In this document: piece after piece, positions 6,326-12,722 of the stretch
How the letters are laid out: each line of letters begins with the position of its first letter
Position numbering within the stretch: position 1 is the stretch's first letter
Assembly: GCA_003224075.1 (NCBI GenBank)
Contig: QHYF01000076.1
Location: forward strand, 1 to 12,722
DNA from: Acidobacteriota bacterium
GTDB taxonomy: Bacteria; Acidobacteriota; Terriglobia; Acidiferrales; UBA7541
DNA length: 12,722 bases
Direction: 5' to 3'
Notes under the pieces: model-generated
The model's input: the letters and a program-made list of their open reading frames with translations, nothing else
Told to the model about the DNA's origin: nothing
Databases searched by the model: none
Program-made: the position numbers and the translations under genes

Positions 6326-6925
6326 TTACTCAGCGGAGCCATTTTCTTCGATCGCCGCGCCATCGCGGCGGTAAAAACTCAGTGCCGCATCGCCCTGCCT
6401 GAGAACGCGGACGCGCCGAAGCGCGCCGACCTGTTCGGGCAAGTCGAACTTGCGCCGATGTTCGGCAACCACGATCGCGCCGGAGGCCAGGAGGTCCGTG
6501 GAGCCAAGAAATTCTAGCACGCGCGCGTATTGCTCGGCAGCCGAATAGGGAGGATCGAGGAAAACGCAATCGAATCGCTGATAAGCGCGCTGCTTTCTCG
6601 AGGCCAGCTTCTCGAGACCGCGAACAACGTCGCTGGCGAGCACCTGGAAACCGGAGCGAACACTGAGCGATCCAAGATTGCTGCGGATCAGCGCGGCAGC
6701 CGGAGGATGATTCTCGATGAACACGACTTCGACTGCGCCGCGGCTCAGGGCCTCGATCCCAACCGCACCGGTCCCTGCGAAAAGATCGACGAAGCGCGCT
6801 CCGGCAACGTCCGAGCCCAGCACATTGAAGAGCGTTTCGCGCAAACGGTCGCTGGTGGGCCGAAGTGCGGGGCCCTTGAGGCTCCTCAGGACGCGGCTGC
6901 GGTAGGTTCCAGCGATGACGCGCAT
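6326..6925 (-). CDS. rsmD: 16S rRNA (guanine(966)-N2)-methyltransferase RsmD
   Basis: RsmD uses S-adenosylmethionine to methylate N2 of G966 in 16S rRNA of the assembling small subunit. The 199-aa product matches the family length of about 190-200. Its N-terminus MRVIAGTYRSR and the LRPTSDRLRETLFN segment (21-34) are family signatures. The SAM-binding motif I is DLFAGTGAVGIEALSRGA (47-64), the acidic motif II residue is E71 in FIEN, and the catalytic motif IV is DPPY at 124-127. The frame stays open upstream into recG, but the extra residues match nothing in RsmD, so ATG 6925 is the right start. No clear ribosome binding site precedes it. It lies 34 bp after recG on the same strand, so the two are probably co-transcribed. 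In many genomes coaD follows rsmD; here a TonB-like gene does. Confidence 0.93.
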   Translation of the reverse strand: MRVIAGTYRSRVLRSLKGPALRPTSDRLRETLFNVLGSDVAGARFVDLFAGTGAVGIEALSRGAVEVVFIENHPPAAALIRSNLGSLSVRSGFQVLASDVVRGLEKLASRKQRAYQRFDCVFLDPPYSAAEQYARVLEFLGSTDLLASGAIVVAEHRRKFDLPEQVGALRRVRVLRQGDAALSFYRRDGAAIEENGSAE

Positions 6926-6959
6926 GAATACACTTATTAGTTGTCGAATCTCAGCCCTT

Positions 6960-9074
6960 TTAGCCGACGCGGGCGAGATGATACCGCTGCTGCCATTGGC
7001 CGGGAAGCGCACGCAGGGTGTCCTCCAGGGCCTGCCGCTGGGCGGAATCGTCAACCAGCGCAAAGGCTTCCCGCCGCGCGAGTTCAAGCAATTCGCGATC
7101 GCGCAGCGGATTGGCGATGTGGAAGCCCAGGTTCCCAGCCTGGCGCGTGCCGAAAAACTCTCCCGGACCGCGGAGCTGGAGATCGGTTTCAGCGATCTCG
7201 AATCCATTGGATGTGCGCACCATGGTCTCGAGCCGCGCGCGGGCTTCGTCGGTCATCCGTGACGGTGCCACTAAAATACAGTGCGACTTCCGCGCGCCGC
7301 GGCCAATTCGCCCGCGGAGTTGATGCAGTTGCGCGAGCCCGAAACGCTCCGCATGTTCGATGACCATCACCGTCGCGTTCGGCACGTCCACGCCGACTTC
7401 CACGACCGTTGTCGCCACGAGGATTTGCACTTCGTTGCTGCGGAAACGCTGCATCACGTCGTCTTTTTCTTCGCTCGAGAGCCGCCCGTGCAGCAGGCCG
7501 AGCTTCAGCTTCGGATACACATCTCTCGAAAGACGTTCGTATTCTTCCATCGCCGCTTTCAACTCGAGCTTGGACTCTTCGATCACCGGGTAAACGATGT
7601 AGCCCTGGTATCCGGCCACGGCTTCGCGGCGGAGAAACTCCCAAACGCCGGAAAGATGCGGCTCCGAAGTTATGCGCGTGACGATGGGCGTGCGTCCCGG
7701 CGGCAACTCATCGAGAACGGAAACATCCAGGTCACCATACAGCGTGAGTGAAAGTGTGCGAGGGATCGGGGTCGCCGTTAGAACGAGAACGTGCGGCGCG
7801 TGACCATGCGAGGCGGCCTTGTCCATGAGCCGTTTGCGCTGCAAGACCCCGAAGCGGTGCTGTTCGTCAATGGCCACAAAACCGAGCCGCGCGAATTCCA
7901 CGTTGTCCTCGATGAGCGCATGAGTGCCGATGACGAGTTGCGCTTCACCGGAGCGAATGCGCTCGAGGGCCGCGGCTTTCTCCGAACCCTTCAGGCCACT
8001 GATCAACAATTCCACGCGATAACCCGCGCGCGAGAGGATACGCCGCGCGGAAAGAAAGTGTTGTACGGCGAGGATTTCCGTTGGGGCCATCAGCGCCGCC
8101 TGCGTGCCATTCTCGATGGCAATCACCGCCCCTTGCAGGGCGATGATGGTTTTTCCGCTGCCGACGTCACCCTGAAGCAGGCGATTCATCGGCAGAGGCT
8201 TTTCCAGATCGGCCACAATTTCACCGAGGACGCGTTTCTGCGCCATCGTCGGCTTGAACGGCAGGATGCGCTTGAGCGCTTCGCGCACGGCGTCTTCGCG
8301 CACACGGAAAGTAATGGCGTTCTGCTTGCGGGCCGCGCGGCGATCCAGCGCGAGGCTCAGTTGGTAGAGATAAAACTCCTCGAAGATGAGCCGCTGCTGC
8401 GCCGGGGAACGGAAGGTGTTCAGCGCGTCGAGAGATTCTTCCGGCGTGGGAAAGTGCGTGTGAATGATTGCTTCGCCGCGCGAAGGAAATCCGAGCCGCG
8501 CGCGCAGGGCCTCCGGCAAGACGTCCGGCATGTTCAGATCGACCTGCTGGACCGCCGCATACATGGCGCGGCGAATGGCGCGCGAACCGAACGTGCCGAT
8601 GGCTTCGTAAATCGGCACGATGCGGCCCACTTCGGTGGAATCGATTTCTTCGCCGCTCAACGTCTCGATTTGCGGATTAATCATCTCCAGCCGCGCGGGC
8701 CGCAGCCTGTCTACTTCTACCTTGCCGTGAAGAACGAGGTCTTGGCCCGGTTTCAAGCGCCCTTCGAGGTAGCCGCCATGAAAAAATTTGCACGGCAGTT
8801 GGCCAGTGTCATCCTGCACGAGAAGGTGGTAGATAGCGTCGCGGCCGCGCATGGTGCGCACCGCCTGGCCGCTCATCACGCGGGCCCGGATGGTGTAGGT
8901 GCCGTTCGGCTGAATCTCCTTCACCTTGGAAAAGCGGATGCGGTCTTCGTATCGAAACGGCAAATACCCGAACAAATCTTCGAGCGTGTAGATTCCGCGC
9001 TGCGCCAGCAGTTCGGCGCGCTGCGGGCCAACGCCTTTGATCATGCGGACTTCGGTGCTGAGGCTCATCGTCAT
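6960..9074 (-). CDS. recG: ATP-dependent DNA helicase RecG
   Basis: RecG is a double-stranded DNA translocase that remodels stalled replication forks and branch-migrates Holliday junctions. The 704-aa product is complete and of normal length. A helix-hairpin-like start (MIKGVGPQRAELL, 11-23) and an OB-fold wedge domain (about 58-140) bind the junction. Helicase motifs follow in order: Walker A GDVGSGKT (302-309), the APTEILA motif (330-336), DEQH (403-406), TATPIPRT (433-440), VATTVVEVGVDVP (553-565) and the QLHQLRGRIGRG motif VI (582-593). The C-terminal RecG region with GEFFGTRQ (638-645) is present. The start is taken as ATG 9074; ATG at codon 3 is an alternative and neither has a strong ribosome binding site. 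The gene is divergent from the large CPBP gene and heads the recG-rsmD block. Codon use looks like its neighbours; there is no sign of transfer. Confidence 0.96.
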   Translation of the reverse strand: MTMSLSTEVRMIKGVGPQRAELLAQRGIYTLEDLFGYLPFRYEDRIRFSKVKEIQPNGTYTIRARVMSGQAVRTMRGRDAIYHLLVQDDTGQLPCKFFHGGYLEGRLKPGQDLVLHGKVEVDRLRPARLEMINPQIETLSGEEIDSTEVGRIVPIYEAIGTFGSRAIRRAMYAAVQQVDLNMPDVLPEALRARLGFPSRGEAIIHTHFPTPEESLDALNTFRSPAQQRLIFEEFYLYQLSLALDRRAARKQNAITFRVREDAVREALKRILPFKPTMAQKRVLGEIVADLEKPLPMNRLLQGDVGSGKTIIALQGAVIAIENGTQAALMAPTEILAVQHFLSARRILSRAGYRVELLISGLKGSEKAAALERIRSGEAQLVIGTHALIEDNVEFARLGFVAIDEQHRFGVLQRKRLMDKAASHGHAPHVLVLTATPIPRTLSLTLYGDLDVSVLDELPPGRTPIVTRITSEPHLSGVWEFLRREAVAGYQGYIVYPVIEESKLELKAAMEEYERLSRDVYPKLKLGLLHGRLSSEEKDDVMQRFRSNEVQILVATTVVEVGVDVPNATVMVIEHAERFGLAQLHQLRGRIGRGARKSHCILVAPSRMTDEARARLETMVRTSNGFEIAETDLQLRGPGEFFGTRQAGNLGFHIANPLRDRELLELARREAFALVDDSAQRQALEDTLRALPGQWQQRYHLARVG

Positions 9075-9137
9075 TTTTCAGTGCGACCGCAAAGCGGCCG
9101 ACCGCTGATGCGGCCTGACAAAACTTGACGCATTCTC

Positions 9138-9143
9138 TTTATA
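9138..9143 (-). promoter_or_regulatory. Possible -10 element for recG
   Basis: The minus strand reads TATAAA (5/6 to the -10 consensus) inside the only A/T-rich patch of the 166-bp divergent region, about 64 nt before ATG 9074. No convincing -35 element stands at 16-18 bp. Confidence 0.25.
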
Positions 9144-9178
9144 TCATTCCCGCCGCGAACAGATAGCAGCAGCGATAC

Positions 9179-9206
9179 TTGCGTTCGCGGCTCGCGTATC
9201 TATAGA
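9179..9206 (+). promoter_or_regulatory. Weak promoter candidate for the large CPBP gene
   Basis: TTGCGT (9179-9184) and TATAGA (9201-9206) are 16 bp apart and about 35 bp before the GTG start. Both hexamers match the consensus only partly (3/6 and 4/6), so this is tentative. Confidence 0.22.
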
Positions 9207-9228
9207 GTGAGGGATTCGTTTCCCAGAC

Positions 9229-9236
9229 GGGGAGGA
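9229..9236 (+). promoter_or_regulatory. Strong ribosome binding site before a GTG start
   Basis: GGGGAGGA ends 4 nt before GTG 9241, with GGAGG at 9231-9235. It is a near-ideal Shine-Dalgarno sequence and sets GTG 9241 as the start of the large membrane protein. Confidence 0.65.
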
Positions 9237-9240
9237 TCGT

Positions 9241-12200
9241 GTGGCGGGAGACCGTCTTACAAGTTCCGACAAGCGCGCGCTGTTCTTATGGGTCGCCGCG
9301 GGAGTCCTGGGCGCGCTTTTCGCCTGCAAATATTTCTTCCTCGCGTTTCCCGAAGCCTCGGTTAATTTCAGAATCTCCCGCGAAGAAGCGCTAACGCGCG
9401 CGCAGAGATTTGTCAGTGGCCTCGGCGAAAATATCAACGGCTACCAATCGACGATCGTCTTCGACGTGGATGACGATGCCAAGGTGTACCTGGAGCGCCA
9501 GCTTGGGTTGCAGCAAGCCAACCAGCTCATGTCCTCCGAGCTGAATATCTGGTTCTGGGACGTGCGCTTCTTCAAGCCGCAACAGGAAGAAGAATTTCAT
9601 ATTCGTGTGAATCCCGCAGGACAAATTGTTGGCTACGATCACAAGATTGAAGAATCGCGCGCCGGCGCCTCGCTGGAGCGAGCCGCAGCGCAATCCGCTG
9701 CGCAGAATTATCTCACCGCAAGACTCGGACTCGATCCGCGGGGCTGGGACTTTCTTCCCGAGGAAGCCAATTCGAAAAAGCGGCCCAATCGCCTTGATTG
9801 GTCCTTCACCTGGGAAAAGCACGGTTTCCGCGCAAAGGACGCACCGTACCGTTTGCAAACCAGTCTGCAAGGCGACCGCATCGGAGGCAGCGAAGAGTTC
9901 TTAAAAGTGCCCGAGGCCTGGCAACGCAGCTACCAGAAACTTCGCTCTTCGAATATCTTCTACAACCAGGTCGCGATTATTCCGTACGTATTGCTTCTTG
10001 GCAGCGCGCTCTGGGTAGGGATTTCGCTCACGAAGCGCGGGCAAACAGGCTGGGGAGGCGCGATCAAGCTGGGCGTGATCATCGCGGCGCTCTTTTTCCT
10101 GATGGAACTCAACCAGTGGCAGTTTACGCGCGCAAGTTACGACACACATGACTCGTACAGCAGTTTTGTCGCGCTGCGGCTGGGCATCGCTTTACTCAGT
10201 GCGCTTGGCACCGCCCTTATGGTTACGCTGGTGCTTCCGGGCGGGGAACCACTGTATCGGTCCTTCCAACCAAATCGCATACAGCTCGCTAAAGCTTTCA
10301 CGTTGCGCGGCCTGCGTTCAAAAGAGTTTTTCTCCTCCGCCGTGGTTGGCCTATCGCTGGCCGCAGCCCATATTGGCTTCATCGTCGCGTTTTACATGGT
10401 AGGCAGCCGGTTCGGTGTTTGGGCGCCGCAGGATTTGAACTACTCGGATGCGGTCAACACTTCGTTCCCTTGGATTGCCGGAGTAGCCATCGGGCTCATG
10501 GCCTCCACGAGTGAAGAATTCCTGTTTCGGCTCTTTGCCATTCCTTTCCTCGAGAACGTGACGAGATCGCGCGTTCTCGCGGTGATCTTGCCGGCGTTTT
10601 CCTGGAGTTTTCTCCACAGCGCTTATCCACAGGAGCCGGGCTACATCCGCGGCATCGAAGTGGGGATCATCGGCATCGTTGCGGGTATTGTTATGTTGCG
10701 CTGGGGCATCGTCGCGACGCTCATCTGGCATTACACTGTGGATGCCTCGCTGGTTGGACTGCTGCTGATTCGTTCGAACAGCCTCTACTTCAAAATATCA
10801 GGAGCGGTCGTAGCTGCTGCGGCGCTTGCGCCTTTGGCCTTCGCCTGCATTTCTTATTTGATGCGGGGCGGATTCGAAGATGATGAAGGGCTGCTCAATC
10901 GCGCGAAACCTTTGCCCGAGGTTTCGCTGACGAGCGAGCCCGTTTCAGAAATCGCCGGAGTGACATCACACCGCTATGACGCTCTCGCGCCCGGCATGAT
11001 CGGCTTCCTTGCCGTGTGCCTGCTTGCGGGTGGAGTATTGGCTTGGCGGCTCAAGCCACAGTCTGTCGGCGAATACCTGAAACTCTCGGTTGATGTACGC
11101 ACAGTCCGCGCTCGTACCGACGAGATCATGCGCCAGCGCGGACTCGATCCAAAATCCTACTATCACGCCACTGTCTTCGTCGATGTTACCGATCCGGTTG
11201 TGAATGAATTTCTGCGGCAGCGCATCGGCATCGCTGGTGTCAACAAAATCTACGCCGAGCGCGTTCCCGGCGCGTTATGGCGCGTGCGCTTTTTCCGCGA
11301 CAGCCAACCGGAGGAATTCGCTTTCATCTTGCGGCCGGACGGATCGATCCACTCACTCCGGCACATCCTCGCAGAAGAAACGCCGGGCGCGTCGCTCACC
11401 AAGGAAGAAGCGGTGGCGCGGGCGGAGAAATTTCTGGCGCAAGAAAAGAAAATCGATCTGGCAGGCTGGACGCTCGTCGATTCCAGTTCCGAAAAACGGC
11501 CGCATCGCGTAGACCACACGCTCACGTGGCAGCAGAATGACCCGCTGGATGCCGGTCCCGGCTCGACCTTCGGCGCGGCCGATCATGCGCACGCCCGGAT
11601 CGATGTGCAGCTCCTTGGGGATGAAGTTACGAACTATCGCACGTACATCAAGATTCCAGACGACTGGCGCCGCAAACAACACGAACTCACGCTCTCCCGT
11701 GTGATTTTCAGTTACGGCGTTCCACTTCTTTTCTTCGGCGGTCTTGGTCTCACAGCATTGATTGTTTTCCTTACGAATCTGAAGTCGGAAGCCGCACGCT
11801 CCATCCCTTGGCGGCGTATCGTTTTATGGTCGGTCTGGGGTCTTATAGCGTTCACCATGCTATTTGGGCTAGGCGGCGGTATTCAGGCTATTCTGAGTCG
11901 GTACGACACCGCGGATCCGTTCAAATACACGCTTGGGGGAATTGCCATCAGCGCGCTGTTCGGGGCTGCGTTCTCCTTCGGCGGCATCGCCCTGCTCTTT
12001 GGCATGGGGTGGTATTACGCGACCAGGGCCTTCAGTGAGGAGGTCTTGCCAGGCTGGGCCCGAATGCCGTCCAACTATTATCGAGACGCTCTCTGGATCG
12101 GCCTGGGGGGAACTGCGGGCTTGCTCGGGCTGGAGCGCGTGCTTGCGACTGCCTCAACCCAGTGGCCCACCGTGCATCGTTCGCTCGCGGCTTCGATTGG

Positions 12201-12654
12201 CCAGGAGTATGACGCAATTCTCCCTGCGGCCTCGATTCTGAGCGGGACGCTCCTTCACGCTTTGTTCACCACTGGCATGGTCGCCGCGATTGTGTCCTTC
12301 GTCGCTGCGCAGGTGCGCCAGCCCGGGCTTCGCCTGCTATTATTGTTTTCCGGCGCCCTTGCGCTCATAGGGGGCGGCTGGGGCAGCCCCGCCGATCTCG
12401 CCAAACAATTCCTGGCACGTCTTATTCTGCTAGTAGTTCTTGTATTTGGCGTCCGTCGTCTGATGCGATTCAATATCCTGGGCTGCTTCCTCGTGGCTGC
12501 CGCTACATCATTGCTTGGCGGTGCCGCCGAGCTGCTGGCGCAGCCGGATTCGTTCTACCGGGCAAACGGATATGCCGTCGTTCTGGCGCTGGTATTGCTT
12601 TTCGCATGGCCCTTCGTGGCTTGGCGCATGCAGGGTTCGGAGGCTGCTGTCTGA
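9241..12654 (+). CDS. Giant duplicated CPBP (Rce1/Abi-type) intramembrane protease with PepSY-like extracytoplasmic modules
   Basis: This 1137-aa inner-membrane protein consists of two related halves. Half 1: a membrane anchor (about 13-35), an extracytoplasmic module (about 40-240) and some nine hydrophobic segments (about 243-540) bearing all CPBP protease motifs: EEFLFR with E425, E426 and R430; FLH with H459; and HYTVD with H497 and D501. These polar residues form the Glu/His site of Rce1-type intramembrane proteases. Half 2: anchor (about 586-602), module (about 606-820) and ten or so hydrophobic segments, but the matching positions hold T1010/T1011, A1015, G, and A1086, so it should be inactive. 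Each module begins with helices like EEALTRAQRF, resembling PepSY domains, which often bind or inhibit proteases. A charged cytoplasmic linker (about 541-584) joins the halves. CPBP enzymes are usually 200-300 aa. Natural substrate is unknown. No partner gene is adjacent; recG is divergent. Confidence 0.85.
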   Translation: MAGDRLTSSDKRALFLWVAAGVLGALFACKYFFLAFPEASVNFRISREEALTRAQRFVSGLGENINGYQSTIVFDVDDDAKVYLERQLGLQQANQLMSSELNIWFWDVRFFKPQQEEEFHIRVNPAGQIVGYDHKIEESRAGASLERAAAQSAAQNYLTARLGLDPRGWDFLPEEANSKKRPNRLDWSFTWEKHGFRAKDAPYRLQTSLQGDRIGGSEEFLKVPEAWQRSYQKLRSSNIFYNQVAIIPYVLLLGSALWVGISLTKRGQTGWGGAIKLGVIIAALFFLMELNQWQFTRASYDTHDSYSSFVALRLGIALLSALGTALMVTLVLPGGEPLYRSFQPNRIQLAKAFTLRGLRSKEFFSSAVVGLSLAAAHIGFIVAFYMVGSRFGVWAPQDLNYSDAVNTSFPWIAGVAIGLMASTSEEFLFRLFAIPFLENVTRSRVLAVILPAFSWSFLHSAYPQEPGYIRGIEVGIIGIVAGIVMLRWGIVATLIWHYTVDASLVGLLLIRSNSLYFKISGAVVAAAALAPLAFACISYLMRGGFEDDEGLLNRAKPLPEVSLTSEPVSEIAGVTSHRYDALAPGMIGFLAVCLLAGGVLAWRLKPQSVGEYLKLSVDVRTVRARTDEIMRQRGLDPKSYYHATVFVDVTDPVVNEFLRQRIGIAGVNKIYAERVPGALWRVRFFRDSQPEEFAFILRPDGSIHSLRHILAEETPGASLTKEEAVARAEKFLAQEKKIDLAGWTLVDSSSEKRPHRVDHTLTWQQNDPLDAGPGSTFGAADHAHARIDVQLLGDEVTNYRTYIKIPDDWRRKQHELTLSRVIFSYGVPLLFFGGLGLTALIVFLTNLKSEAARSIPWRRIVLWSVWGLIAFTMLFGLGGGIQAILSRYDTADPFKYTLGGIAISALFGAAFSFGGIALLFGMGWYYATRAFSEEVLPGWARMPSNYYRDALWIGLGGTAGLLGLERVLATASTQWPTVHRSLAASIGQEYDAILPAASILSGTLLHALFTTGMVAAIVSFVAAQVRQPGLRLLLLFSGALALIGGGWGSPADLAKQFLARLILLVVLVFGVRRLMRFNILGCFLVAAATSLLGGAAELLAQPDSFYRANGYAVVLALVLLFAWPFVAWRMQGSEAAV

Positions 12655-12722
12655 AGTAGCGATTTCGTCCTTTGAGAGACGCCGACGGAGCTCAAGCGGC
12701 CCATTCCGACCAGTGATTATTT

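Noticed and set aside
6926..7207. Upstream extension of the rsmD frame (94 extra codons)
   Set aside because: The extension overlaps recG in another frame and has no RsmD-like sequence; family alignment places the start at ATG 6925.
7791..9128. Long open frame (445 codons) on the plus strand opposite recG
   Set aside because: It lies antisense to an unmistakable recG, its product matches no family I know, and long antisense frames are common in GC-rich genes.
9125..9145. TTGACG followed by TATATC as a promoter for the CPBP gene
   Set aside because: The -35-like and -10-like hexamers are only 9 bp apart, too close for a sigma70-type promoter.
12655..12722. Possible gene or terminator in the last 68 bp
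   Set aside because: No start signal, hairpin with T-tract or recognisable coding stretch is visible before the window ends.

Overview
The window (12,722 bp, GC-rich) looks like chromosomal DNA of a Gram-negative bacterium, most likely an Acidobacteriota (Terriglobia-like) genome. This rests on the style of the genes: a long proline/glycine-rich TonB-family protein with its membrane anchor well inside the N-terminus, several PilZ proteins, and a very large membrane CPBP protease. It is inference, not proof. I see no rRNA, tRNA, CRISPR array, insertion sequence or phage gene. The window is densely coded and has no gene-free stretch over 300 bp.

Left part (1-1521): two divergent PilZ genes. 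On the minus strand, running off the left edge, is a protein with two PilZ domains; on the plus strand is a single-domain PilZ protein of 111 aa. All three domains keep the c-di-GMP-binding signatures. Between them lies a 166-bp region with a plausible minus-strand promoter and a 14-bp inverted repeat. A 75-aa protein of unknown function follows.

Middle (1625-4490, plus): a HAD-family phosphatase, then a class V-fold PLP aminotransferase whose stop codon overlaps the start of a ketopantoate-reductase-like (PanE family) oxidoreductase (ATGA overlap). Phosphatase, transaminase and NAD(P)H reductase could form a small metabolic unit, but no substrate can be read from the sequence.

Minus-strand block (9074 to 4515): recG (branch-migration helicase), rsmD (16S rRNA G966 methyltransferase) and a TonB-family energy transducer. 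recG and rsmD are 34 bp apart. The TonB gene follows after 98 bp that contain two inverted repeats and a consensus -10 hexamer, so it may be transcribed on its own.

Right part (9241-12654, plus): an unusually large 1137-aa membrane protein. It is an internal tandem duplication of [membrane anchor + extracytoplasmic PepSY-like module + CPBP-type multi-helix domain]. The first half keeps all CPBP (Rce1/Abi-type) intramembrane protease motifs; in the second half every catalytic position appears replaced. A protease fused to its own inactive copy is the most interesting object in the window.
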